The position numbers were made by a program, and so were the translations under genes. A DNA stretch of 64,000 nt, taken from NCBI RefSeq assembly GCF_011926545.1, contig NZ_JAATIT010000001.1:248001-312000 (forward strand). Reading direction: 5' to 3'. This DNA is from Sphingopyxis italica (GTDB lineage: Bacteria > Pseudomonadota > Alphaproteobacteria > Sphingomonadales > Sphingomonadaceae). This document shows positions 54,302 through 64,000 of the stretch, in pieces (position 1 is the stretch's first letter; every line of letters begins with the position of its first letter). The notes under the pieces were generated by a model. The model was not told where the DNA came from and made no database searches. It worked only from the letters and a program-made list of their open reading frames with translations.

Positions 54302-55030
54302 TTATTCGATCGGCCACCGCGCCGCGACCAGATAGTTGAGCGCCTCGCTGCCGCCGAGCTTGAAACCTTTCGCCGCCGACGGCGACAGGCCGGTGCGGTC
54401 GATGACCTCCAGCCCCGCGCCTTCGAGCAATTCCGTCAGTTCCTCGGGCTTCAGAAACTGGTCCCAGTCGTGCGTCCCGCGCGGCACCGCACCGACGCGC
54501 TCGGCCGCCTCGACGAGCAGCAGCTTCGACAGCATCGTCCGGTTCGGCGTCGACAGGATCATCAACCCGCCGGGCGCCAGCCGCGCCGCGAGTTCACCGA
54601 TGAAAGCCGCGGGATCCGCGACATGCTCGACCACTTCCATCGAGGTGACGAGGTCGAAGGTCGCCGGTGGAAGCGCCGCGAGTTCGCCGGCGAAATAGGC
54701 GATCGCCAGTCCCTGCCCCGCGGCATGATCGCGCGCGGCGGCGATATTCTCCGGCGCCGCATCAACGCCGGTGACCTTCGCGCCCATCCGCGCCAGCGGC
54801 TCGGCGAGCAATCCCGCGCCGCAACCGACGTCGATCGCGCTCCGCCCGGCCAATGCGTAACGCTCGCGCGCATCGACCTGCCAATGCGCGTCGATCTGGT
54901 CGCGGATATAGGCTAGCCGCACCGGGTTCAGCTTGTGCAACATCGCCGACGACCCGTGCGGGTCCCACCAGTCGGCGGCGAGCGCCCCGAAATGGGCGGC
55001 TTCCTGCGGATTGATCGTAGCGGCACTCAT
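54302..55030 (-). CDS. ubiG: Bifunctional 3-demethylubiquinol/2-polyprenyl-6-hydroxyphenol methyltransferase
   Basis: UbiG performs two O-methylations in ubiquinone synthesis. The 242-residue protein has the N-terminal EAAHFGALAADWWDPHGSSAMLHKLNPVRL typical of UbiG. The SAM loop is AIDVGCGAGLLAEPLARMGA, and GVDAAPENIAAAR, FDLVTSMEVVEHV and GGLMILSTPNRT follow. It is divergent from lysC, an arrangement seen in many alphaproteobacteria. The ATG at 55030 was chosen from the family N-terminus. Confidence 0.95.
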   Translation of the reverse strand: MSAATINPQEAAHFGALAADWWDPHGSSAMLHKLNPVRLAYIRDQIDAHWQVDARERYALAGRSAIDVGCGAGLLAEPLARMGAKVTGVDAAPENIAAARDHAAGQGLAIAYFAGELAALPPATFDLVTSMEVVEHVADPAAFIGELAARLAPGGLMILSTPNRTMLSKLLLVEAAERVGAVPRGTHDWDQFLKPEELTELLEGAGLEVIDRTGLSPSAAKGFKLGGSEALNYLVAARWPIE

Positions 55031-55191
55031 GTCTCGCGATGTGGCACCGTGCCTCGCGCCATGCAAGAAATTCTATCCCGCGCATACGCCGCCGGTCTTG
55101 CCATCGCCCTCCCCCTTCCGTAACGACGCGGGCGCCGCGGAAATCCTAGGAAAAGTTGCGGCCGAAACCAGATTCAGGAAAGCGGGGCGAC

Positions 55192-56439
55192 ATGGCGCGG
55201 ATCGTGATGAAATTCGGAGGCACGTCGATGGCGGGCACCGAGCGGATTCGCACCGTCGCGAAACTTGTCGCGCGCGAAGTCGCGAATGGCAACGAAGTCG
55301 CGGTCGTCGTCTCCGCGATGGCGGGCGAGACCGACCGGCTGGTGGGTTTCTGCCGCGAGGCGAACCCGCGCTACGACCCCGCCGAATATGACGTCGTCGT
55401 TGCGGCGGGCGAACAGATCACCTCGGGCCTGCTCGCGCTCACCCTGCAAGCGATGGGCACGCCCGCGCGCAGCTGGCTCGGCTGGCAGCTCCCGATCCGC
55501 ACCGAGGAAGCGCACGCCCGCGCGCGTATCATCGACATCGACACCGGCGCGCTGACCGCCGCGATGGCGAAGGGCGAGGTCGCGGTGATCCCGGGTTTTC
55601 AGGGCATGATGGACGACGGCCGCGTCGCGACGCTCGGCCGCGGCGGATCGGACACCAGCGCGGTGGCCGTGGCGGCGGCGGTGAAGGCCGATCGCTGCGA
55701 CATCTATACCGACGTCGACGGCGTCTATACCACCGACCCGCGCATCGTCGCGCGCGCGCGCAAGCTCGACTATGTGACCTATGAGGAAATGCTCGAACTC
55801 GCGAGCGTCGGCGCCAAGGTGCTCCAGACGCGCTCGGTCGGGCTCGCGATGAAGATGGGCGTGCGCGTGCAGGTCCTCTCCAGTTTCGTCGAGGGCGACG
55901 AGGCTCCCGCAAAAGGCACGATGATCGTCAGCGACGAGGAAATAGAGGAACATCAGATGGAACGGCAGCTGATCACCGGCATCGCCCACGACAAGAATGA
56001 AGCGAAGATCATCGTCACCCGCGTCCCCGACAAGCCGGGCGCGGTCGCGAACATCTTCGGCCCGCTCGCCGCGGCCGGAATCAACGTCGACATGATCATC
56101 CAGAATGTCGGCCGCGAAAAGGGCGAGACCGACGTGACCTTCACCGTTCCCGCCACCGACCTCCTGCGCTCGATCGATCTGCTCGAAGGCGCGAAGGACA
56201 AGATCGGTTTCAACCGCATCATCAGCGACGACAAGGTCGCCAAGGTCAGCGTCGTCGGCGTCGGCATGAAGAGCCACGCCGGGGTTGCGAGCACGATGTT
56301 CCGCGCGCTGGCCGACCGCGGCATCAACATCCAGGCGATCTCGACCAGCGAGATCAAGGTCAGCGTGCTGATCGACGAGGACGAAACCGAACTCGCGGTG
56401 CGCGTGCTGCACACCGCCTACGGGCTCGACGCCGAGTAA
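55192..56439 (+). CDS. lysC: Aspartate kinase
   Basis: LysC phosphorylates aspartate, the first step to lysine, threonine and methionine. The 415-residue enzyme has RIVMKFGGTSMAG at the N-terminus, VVSAMAGETDRLV, the substrate site GRGGSDTSAVAVAAA, and DIYTDVDGVYTTDPR. Two C-terminal ACT domains follow (about 265-415, with NIFGPLAAAGINVDMIIQN and MFRALADRGINIQAISTSEIKVSVLI), so it is probably feedback-regulated. The start at 55192 follows AGCGGGGCG. Confidence 0.96.
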   Translation: MARIVMKFGGTSMAGTERIRTVAKLVAREVANGNEVAVVVSAMAGETDRLVGFCREANPRYDPAEYDVVVAAGEQITSGLLALTLQAMGTPARSWLGWQLPIRTEEAHARARIIDIDTGALTAAMAKGEVAVIPGFQGMMDDGRVATLGRGGSDTSAVAVAAAVKADRCDIYTDVDGVYTTDPRIVARARKLDYVTYEEMLELASVGAKVLQTRSVGLAMKMGVRVQVLSSFVEGDEAPAKGTMIVSDEEIEEHQMERQLITGIAHDKNEAKIIVTRVPDKPGAVANIFGPLAAAGINVDMIIQNVGREKGETDVTFTVPATDLLRSIDLLEGAKDKIGFNRIISDDKVAKVSVVGVGMKSHAGVASTMFRALADRGINIQAISTSEIKVSVLIDEDETELAVRVLHTAYGLDAE

Positions 56440-56465
56440 AGCCCCCCCCCCCGGACCACCCCACT

Positions 56466-56555
56466 CCGTTCGCCCTGAACTTGTCGAAGGGCCGTTCTTT
56501 CTTTTGGGCGACGCACGAAGAAGGACGGTGCTTCGACAAGCTCAGCACGAACGGG
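56466..56555. repeat. Dispersed inverted repeat (TTCGACAAGCTCAG family)
   Basis: Arms CCGTTCGCCCTGAACTTGTC and GCTTCGACAAGCTCAGCACG flank a GTTCTTTCTT...AAGAAGGAC inner stem. It lies between the convergent lysC and ispZ genes. Confidence 0.88.
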
Positions 56556-56572
56556 TGGGAATATGTGATCCG

Positions 56573-57154
56573 CTATTCGGCGGCGGCCGGCTGCAAACCG
56601 CTCGCGCGGCGGCGCAGCCGCGCCTGCGTGATGACATGCACGACCGCTATGTGGATCGCGAACAGGCCGAATTTCGACGCGAGCGGAAAGATGCCGATGA
56701 ACAGCGGCCACCAAGCGGTGAAGAAGAGCGCTATGACGAGGTTCAGCGCCGCGCTGGTGAACATCAGCGCCGCCCAGATCATCCCGAAACGGTCCATCAC
56801 GTCGCCGACGATCGCGAGCTGCTCGGGCGGGATATAGCGATTGAGCCAGCCCTTGCGCAGCATCACGCTGCCGACGATCAGATAGACGATCGTCGGTTTC
56901 GCCATCACGAAGCGCGGATCGCCGGTGAACAAGGTCGCCGCCGCGGTGAAGAGCACCGAGGCAAGGCTGATCCATTGTAGCGCCGCGACCTTCTTGCCGC
57001 GCGCGAGTTCGTAACCGACGACGCCGAGCGCGACGACGGTGCCCGCGATCGTCGCGGGAACGATCCCCGCCCCCACAACGAGCAGCACCGCAAAAACGAG
57101 GACGCCGAGCGAATCGAACAGCATCGGCCCGATGGCATAGAGCAAGGTTTTCAT
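56573..57154 (-). CDS. ispZ: Inner membrane septation protein A family (YciB/IspZ)
   Basis: This 193-residue membrane protein has five to six hydrophobic helices and family residues: FDSLGVLVFAVLL, GDPRFVMAKPTIVYLIVG, LNRYIPPEQLAIVGDVMDRFGMIWAALMF, and WWPLFIGIFPLASKFGLF. It belongs to the family linked to intracellular septation and membrane shape. It is downstream of katG on the same strand but separated by a terminator, so it is probably expressed on its own. Confidence 0.9.
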   Translation of the reverse strand: MKTLLYAIGPMLFDSLGVLVFAVLLVVGAGIVPATIAGTVVALGVVGYELARGKKVAALQWISLASVLFTAAATLFTGDPRFVMAKPTIVYLIVGSVMLRKGWLNRYIPPEQLAIVGDVMDRFGMIWAALMFTSAALNLVIALFFTAWWPLFIGIFPLASKFGLFAIHIAVVHVITQARLRRRASGLQPAAAE

Positions 57155-57173
57155 CCGCCTGTCCTTTCCGACT

Positions 57174-57196
57174 CAATGTTATCGACGTAAACATTG
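57174..57196. promoter_or_regulatory. Inverted repeat CAATGTT-N9-AACATTG upstream of ispZ
   Basis: Two perfect 7-base half sites lie 20 bases upstream of the ispZ ATG. A further AACATTA copy lies at 57238-57244, and TTGACGT is repeated nearby. It could be an operator for a dimeric repressor. Confidence 0.45.
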
Positions 57197-57296
57197 CTCG
57201 CAGATCGGATTGACGTCAAGGACAAATTGACGTTGTTAACATTACTTGCGGTAAAACGTCGTGTCGCAGCGATCAGCTACAAAGCCGCCCCTTCGC

Positions 57297-57340
57297 AAAA
57301 AAAAGACCCGCCCCCAGGCCCATGTCCCCGGGGGCGGGTC
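57297..57340 (-). terminator. Rho-independent terminator of katG
   Basis: In the minus direction GACCCGCCCCC pairs with GGGGGCGGGTC (11 pairs) and is followed by eight T. It lies 66 bases after the katG stop. Confidence 0.88.
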
Positions 57341-57405
57341 GCGACCCGTCGTCTTTTGCGGCCGCCGCCGGTCCTGCGGCATGATGCGGGACCGGCGGCG
57401 CCGGA

Positions 57406-59941
<2,536 letters not shown>

Positions 59942-60100
59942 GTGGCTAACAACCCCAACCAGCAGAACCAGAAGAACCCGCAGGCTGACCGCGACGAGGA
60001 ACAACGTCGCCAACAGCAACAGCAGGGCGGCCAGGATCGCCAGCAGGGCGGTCAGCGGTCCGATCAGGAGGATCGCAACAAAAACCCGCAGCAGCGCTGA
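59942..60100 (+). CDS. Q/N-rich disordered micro-protein, 52 residues
   Basis: The GTG at 59942 has a very strong SD (AAAAAGGAGA) eight bases upstream. The peptide is VANNPNQQNQKNPQADRDEE followed by runs of glutamine, glycine, arginine and aspartate, almost without hydrophobic residues, so it is intrinsically disordered. An EcfG-type promoter lies about 50 bases upstream and a terminator 18 bases downstream, forming a complete single-gene unit. It looks like a stress-induced hydrophilic protein. No family is recognised. Confidence 0.72.
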   Translation: MANNPNQQNQKNPQADRDEEQRRQQQQQGGQDRQQGGQRSDQEDRNKNPQQR

Positions 60101-60117
60101 CCAGCAGCCTGCATGAG

Positions 60118-60159
60118 AAAGGGCGGCCCCCCATATCTTTTTGGGCGGGCCGCCCTTTT
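60118..60159. terminator. Bidirectional terminator between micro-gene and TonB receptor
   Basis: AAAGGGCGGCCC at 60118-60129 pairs with GGGCCGCCCTTTT at 60147-60159, with T and A runs on the outer sides. It serves the convergent genes on both strands. Confidence 0.85.
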
Positions 60160-60179
60160 CATTTACCGACAGGCGAAGA

Positions 60180-62600
60180 TCAGAAGCTGGCCTTGATCGT
60201 CCCGCCCCAGGTTCGCGGATCGCCCGGCAGGCCGGTAATCAGGCCGGTATTGCCCGGTCCGACGCTCAGTTGCTCGAGATAATTCTGGTCGAACGCGTTG
60301 CGCACCCAGCCGAAGATGTCGAGCCCGCTCTCGGTCCGGAACCCGGCGCGGAAGTTCGAAAGCGAATAACCCTCGATCCAGGTGTAGGCCGACGGCGACG
60401 GGTTCGACGACCAGTCCGACCGATAGCTGCCGTCATAACCCAGATAGAATTGCCCATCCTGTCCGAACAGGCTGGATTCGGCATTGGCTTCCGCCCCGAA
60501 CGAAAAGGCCCATTTCGACACGCCGGGCAAGCGCTGCCCCGAAATGTCGCAGTTCGGCGCGCTGGCGGACCCGCCCGACAGTTCGGGTGGGCACGGCGCG
60601 TCGACGAAGCGTTCATATTTGGCATCGGTATAAGCGCCATTGGCATAGGCGCGAAACCGCTCGCTCGGCCGCACTGAGAAGTCGAATTCGACGCCCTGCG
60701 TGCGGACCTTGCCCGCATTGGCCAGATAGCCGCGGAGCACGCCGAACTGCCCATTATTCACATTGGCCTGAAAATTCTTGATGTCGGTGCGAAACGCGCT
60801 GAGATTGAAGGTCGCCCGCCGATCCCAATATTCGGCTTTCACCCCCGCCTCAACATGATCGACCGATTCGGGTTTCACCGTCGCGGCGGCGAGGATCGGG
60901 TCGCCGTCGGCGCCGTTCGGCACGCCATTCTGGTTGATGCCCCCCGATTTGAACGTCTTCGCATAGGTCGCATAGAGGAGCAGGTCGCGCGCCGCCTTCC
61001 ATGTCGCGGTCAGGTCGTAGCTGAAATTCCAGTCGCTGAACGAGGGCGCATATTCCTGCGGCGTGAACACGGCGAGCCGGGCGGCCGACACCGCATCTGT
61101 CAGGTCCGCCGTCACCGGCGAGCCGTCGCCGGCAAAGACGAGACGCCGGTAATAGCCGTCCTTCTTGTCATAATTCACCCGGACGCCGGGCTGGATCGTC
61201 AGCTGGTCGGTGATTTTCCAGCTCAGCTGCCCGAACAGCGCCGCGCTGGTGTTCTTGAGATATTGCGTGTTGATCGCGGTCAGGCCGCCCAGCACCGATG
61301 GATCGTTCGACAGCGGGTTCGACGGATTGATCGTCCAGCGGCTCGACGCGGGGCCATGGCCTTCGGTGCCCTGCGTGTCGATGCGCTGGTAATAATAGAA
61401 GCCCCCGATGACGAAATCGAAGCGATCGCCGGTGTAATTATAGCGCAGTTCCTGCGTATATTGATCCTGCTGCGACGGGTTCTGCGATCTGGTGACGATC
61501 GGCAGGCCGGTGAAGTCGCGATCGTTTTCGGGCTGCCAGTCCCAATAGCGCCAGGCGGTCACCGAGGTCAGCGTGCCCGGCCCGACGTCCCATTTGACGC
61601 GCAGCGACGCACCGCCGATCTCATTCCCAGCGTTCAGATTGGCATCGAGGTCGGTGAGCCGGTCATAGGGATTCTCGCTCGGGAAGGCATATCCCTGCGC
61701 TGCGGCGAGCGCGGCAAACTGGCGGTTCAGCGGCCGCTGCGTTTCGCCGGTGCGAACGAAGACCGAGCCGCAGCACACCGCCTCTTGCTTGTTCCAGTCG
61801 CCGGCGAGCGTAATGTCGAGATTGTCGGCCGGCCGCCAGAGCAATTGGCCGCGGATGCCGATATTGTCCTGGCTCTGGATATAGCGGTCGGTCACGACAT
61901 TGTAGATCGTGCCGCGGCGGCTGGTCGACGAGACCGCGATGCGCGCCGCGAGCTGATCGGACAGCGGACCCGAGATCGCGGCCTTCGCCTGTTTGAAATC
62001 GAGATTGCCGATGCTGACCTCGGCCTTGCCCTCGAAATCGAAGGTCGGCTGGTTGGTCGTGATGTTGATCGCGCCGGCGGTCGTATTCTTGCCGTAGAGC
62101 GTCCCCTGCGGCCCGCGCAGCACTTCGATCTGCGCGACGTCGAGGAAGTCGAAGGTCGAGGAAGCGACGCGCGAATAATAGACGTCGTCGACATAGATGC
62201 CGACGCCCTGTTCGATGCCGTCGTTGGTCAGACCGAACGGCGCGCCGATACCGCGGATATTGACCGCCGTGTTGCGCGGGTTCGACGAGTAGAATTGCAG
62301 CGTCGGCGTGAGCTGGGTCAGCCGGCCGACGTTGAAGCTGCCGGTATTGTCGATCTGTTCGCCGTCAACGACCGAGATGGCGATCGGCACGTCCTGCGCG
62401 GTTTCGCTGCGCCGCCGCGCGGTGACGATGATCTCGCCGCCGTAGCTTCCGCCTTCGACCTGCGCAGCGTCATCGGCGGCGGCGGTGTCGTCGGCAGTTT
62501 CCAATGCGGCGGCGGGGTCCGCGGCGATCGCCAAGGCGAGGGAAAGCGTGAAGAGGCCAGCCGGAACGCGCCGGCGGACAGACGGATATTTTGCGGTCAT
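60180..62600 (-). CDS. TonB-dependent outer-membrane receptor
   Basis: This 806-residue receptor has a signal peptide (residues 1-32), then a plug domain: GEIIVTARRRSETAQDVPIAISVVDG, VNIRGIGAPFGLTNDG, VGIYVDDVYYSRV, and IEVLRGPQGTLYGKNTTAGAINI. A 22-strand-type barrel follows, ending in TWGGTIKASF with the terminal aromatic residue. It imports a scarce nutrient with TonB energy; the substrate is unknown. The start MTAKYPS at 62600 has an AGGAAAA SD. A YezD-like gene lies upstream on the same strand. Confidence 0.94.
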   Translation of the reverse strand: MTAKYPSVRRRVPAGLFTLSLALAIAADPAAALETADDTAAADDAAQVEGGSYGGEIIVTARRRSETAQDVPIAISVVDGEQIDNTGSFNVGRLTQLTPTLQFYSSNPRNTAVNIRGIGAPFGLTNDGIEQGVGIYVDDVYYSRVASSTFDFLDVAQIEVLRGPQGTLYGKNTTAGAINITTNQPTFDFEGKAEVSIGNLDFKQAKAAISGPLSDQLAARIAVSSTSRRGTIYNVVTDRYIQSQDNIGIRGQLLWRPADNLDITLAGDWNKQEAVCCGSVFVRTGETQRPLNRQFAALAAAQGYAFPSENPYDRLTDLDANLNAGNEIGGASLRVKWDVGPGTLTSVTAWRYWDWQPENDRDFTGLPIVTRSQNPSQQDQYTQELRYNYTGDRFDFVIGGFYYYQRIDTQGTEGHGPASSRWTINPSNPLSNDPSVLGGLTAINTQYLKNTSAALFGQLSWKITDQLTIQPGVRVNYDKKDGYYRRLVFAGDGSPVTADLTDAVSAARLAVFTPQEYAPSFSDWNFSYDLTATWKAARDLLLYATYAKTFKSGGINQNGVPNGADGDPILAAATVKPESVDHVEAGVKAEYWDRRATFNLSAFRTDIKNFQANVNNGQFGVLRGYLANAGKVRTQGVEFDFSVRPSERFRAYANGAYTDAKYERFVDAPCPPELSGGSASAPNCDISGQRLPGVSKWAFSFGAEANAESSLFGQDGQFYLGYDGSYRSDWSSNPSPSAYTWIEGYSLSNFRAGFRTESGLDIFGWVRNAFDQNYLEQLSVGPGNTGLITGLPGDPRTWGGTIKASF

Positions 62601-62714
62601 GACAATTTTCCTGTTGCTTTGAAGATGCAAGAAAATTGCCACATCCGGTGGTCCGGTCTGCGGCATGAGGTGGGGAATATCCCCGTTGGGAGCAGTTGGA
62701 GCCTGAAACCTAAA

Positions 62715-62885
62715 TCAGTTGGGGTAGCGGTGCCGCTCGGTCACATCGACTTGCACCAGCCGTCCTTCGTGCACGGTCAACTGGATAGCGCCGAACTTAA
62801 GCTTGTCGAGGGCATCGAGCACCGTCTGGATGGCGCGGGGCACCTCTTCGGAGCCGCCTTTGGCGACCTCCTTGATAGCGCTCAT
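62715..62885 (-). CDS. YezD-like small protein (DUF2292)
   Basis: This 56-residue protein has the family pattern: VLDALDKLKFGAIQLTVHEGRLVQVDVTERHRY. The ATG at 62885 has AAAGGA six bases upstream; longer in-frame starts at 62891 or 62930 are weaker. YezD-like proteins often occur near sulfur-assimilation genes. Here it precedes the TonB receptor by 114 bases, so the two may form one transcript. Its biochemical role is unknown. Confidence 0.82.
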   Translation of the reverse strand: MSAIKEVAKGGSEEVPRAIQTVLDALDKLKFGAIQLTVHEGRLVQVDVTERHRYPN

Positions 62886-62918
62886 GATCATTCCTTTCGC
62901 TTCTGGATTCGCCGCCAA

Positions 62919-62946
62919 AGCATATGCCAAGTGATTTAGTTGACAA
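62919..62946 (-). promoter_or_regulatory. Promoter candidate for the YezD-like gene
   Basis: On the minus strand TTGTCA, 16 bases, then TATGCT resembles the -35/-10 pair of a housekeeping promoter. It would start transcription near 62912, about 27 bases before the start codon. Confidence 0.45.
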
Positions 62947-63088
62947 TGGTTGATTTGCTTTCTGCGCCGAAAGGTTCGGTTGTCGCGCCCAATCGATTCA
63001 AGCGTGCGGCGGGTCGACGGGCGCTATCACGCCAGGGGATGACGCTAGGGATTGCGCGCGAGTCCCAGTGCTGGCAAAGGCGCTCTCA

Positions 63089-64000
63089 ATGAGCAAAATA
63101 AACGATCTGATGGCCCGCGGCACCGAACTTCTCGGCAGCGACTATGCCATCCTGTGCGGCGCGATGAGCTGGGTTTCCGAACGCCATCTGGTCAGCGCCA
63201 TCAGCAATGCCGGCGGGTTCGGCGTGATCGCGTGCGGCGCGATGACGCCCGCGTTGCTCGACGCCGAAATCGCCGGGACCAAGGCGCTCGCGACGCGCAA
63301 TTTCGGCGTCAACCTGATCACGATGCACCCGCAATTGTTCGACCTGATCGAGGTGTGCGCCAAGCATCGCGTCGGCCATGTCGTGCTCGCGGGCGGGCTG
63401 CCGCCCAAAGGCAGCCTCGAGGCGATCAAGGCCTCGGGTGCGAAGGTGATCTGTTTCGCGCCGACGCTGGCGCTCGCCAAAAAGCTCGTGCGTTCGGGCG
63501 TCGATGCGCTGGTGATCGAGGGGATGGAGGCCGGCGGGCATATCGGCCCGGTGTCGACGAGCGTGCTGGCGCAGGAGATCCTGCCGACGCTGGCCGACGA
63601 GGTGCCCGTTTTCGTCGCCGGCGGCATCGGCCGCGGCGAGGCGATCGCCGCCTATCTGGAGATGGGTGCGTCGGGGGTTCAGCTCGGCACGCGCTTCGTC
63701 TGCGCGACCGAAAGCATCGCGCATCCCAATTTCAAGAAGGCCTTCCTGCGCGCATCGGCGCGCGAAGCGGTCGCGAGCGTCCAGATCGACCCTCGCCTAC
63801 CCGTCATCCCGGTCCGCGCGCTCAAAAATGCGGGAACCGAAGCCTTCACCGTGAAGCAGCGCGAAGTCGCGAACAAGCTCGACAAGGGTGACGTCGATAT
63901 GATGGAAGCCCAGCTCGAAATCGAGCATTATTGGGCGGGTGCGCTGCGCCGCGCCGTGATCGACGGCGACGTCGAAAATGGCTCGTTAATGGCGGGGCAA
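63089..64000 (+). CDS. Nitronate monooxygenase (2-nitropropane dioxygenase family), runs off window
   Basis: The first 304 residues of this flavoprotein are present from the ATG at 63089 to the window edge without a stop. It reads MSKINDLMARGTELLG, then ILCGAMSWVSERHLVSAISNAGGFGVIACG. NFGVNLITMHPQ, VLAGGLPPKGSLEAIK and IEGMEAGGHIGPVS follow, and the FMN phosphate site is VFVAGGIGRGEAIAAYLEMGASGVQLGTRFVCATES. The enzyme oxidises nitronates or acts as an FMN-dependent reductase related to FabK. The C-terminus is outside the window. Confidence 0.92.
   Translation, partial: MSKINDLMARGTELLGSDYAILCGAMSWVSERHLVSAISNAGGFGVIACGAMTPALLDAEIAGTKALATRNFGVNLITMHPQLFDLIEVCAKHRVGHVVLAGGLPPKGSLEAIKASGAKVICFAPTLALAKKLVRSGVDALVIEGMEAGGHIGPVSTSVLAQEILPTLADEVPVFVAGGIGRGEAIAAYLEMGASGVQLGTRFVCATESIAHPNFKKAFLRASAREAVASVQIDPRLPVIPVRALKNAGTEAFTVKQREVANKLDKGDVDMMEAQLEIEHYWAGALRRAVIDGDVENGSLMAGQ

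Overview
The window is high-GC, densely coded alphaproteobacterial chromosome. Gene content and order point to a sphingomonad, most likely close to Sphingopyxis. The evidence is the bamA-skp-fabZ order with no lpxD/lpxA/lpxB beside it, the cluster running from bamA to rpsB, the ubiG/lysC divergent pair, the TonB-dependent receptor, and the recurring sphingomonad-type palindromic repeats. No prophage, insertion sequence, CRISPR array or plasmid function is visible, so this is mainly core chromosome. Both ends cut through genes: malate synthase G on the left and nitronate monooxygenase on the right.

Layout. 1-2.2 kb: glcB (partial), a small WYL-like protein and a frameshifted membrane GGDEF protein. 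2.4-6.7 kb: an arginine catabolic unit of M20 hydrolase, astA, astB and a spermidine-synthase-like protein. 7-9 kb: a small membrane protein behind a sigma-54-like promoter and two convergent alpha/beta hydrolases, one related to PHA depolymerase. 9-14.4 kb: MHS-type transporter, RhlE-type helicase, glpK and rpmE. 14.6-25.7 kb: a long minus-strand envelope and translation cluster (fabZ, skp, bamA, rseP, dxr, cdsA, uppS, frr, pyrH, tsf, rpsB). 26-31 kb: a small membrane protein with a possible LexA box, pssA-psd, icd and a CPA2 antiporter. 31-40 kb: M16 peptidase, nitrilase-family amidase, a tiny membrane protein, Nudix hydrolase, DUF4126 protein and a large autotransporter. 40-43 kb: ferredoxin-reductase-like flavoprotein, a standalone ACT-like protein coupled to an amino-acid dehydrogenase, and a divergent Lrp regulator. 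43-45.4 kb: tRNA-Thr, tRNA-Leu, an NDUFA9-like protein and uppP. 45.5-53 kb: gltD, a DUF2059 protein, gltB and a small exported protein. 53-60 kb: GST, ubiG, lysC, ispZ, katG and a Q-rich micro-protein behind an EcfG-type promoter. 60-64 kb: TonB receptor, YezD-like protein and nitronate monooxygenase.

Functional links. The 14.6-25.7 kb block joins outer-membrane protein assembly, isoprenoid, undecaprenyl and phospholipid supply, and translation; pssA-psd and uppP complete parts of those routes. gltBD, lysC, icd, the AST genes and the dehydrogenase/Lrp pair cover nitrogen and amino-acid metabolism. The most interesting leads are the EcfG-type promoter on the Q-rich micro-protein, the possible SOS-controlled small membrane protein, the dehydrogenase/ACT/Lrp module, the near-leaderless sigma-54-like promoter, and the M20 hydrolase as a possible AstE replacement. 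All assignments come from reading the sequence; no database search was run.
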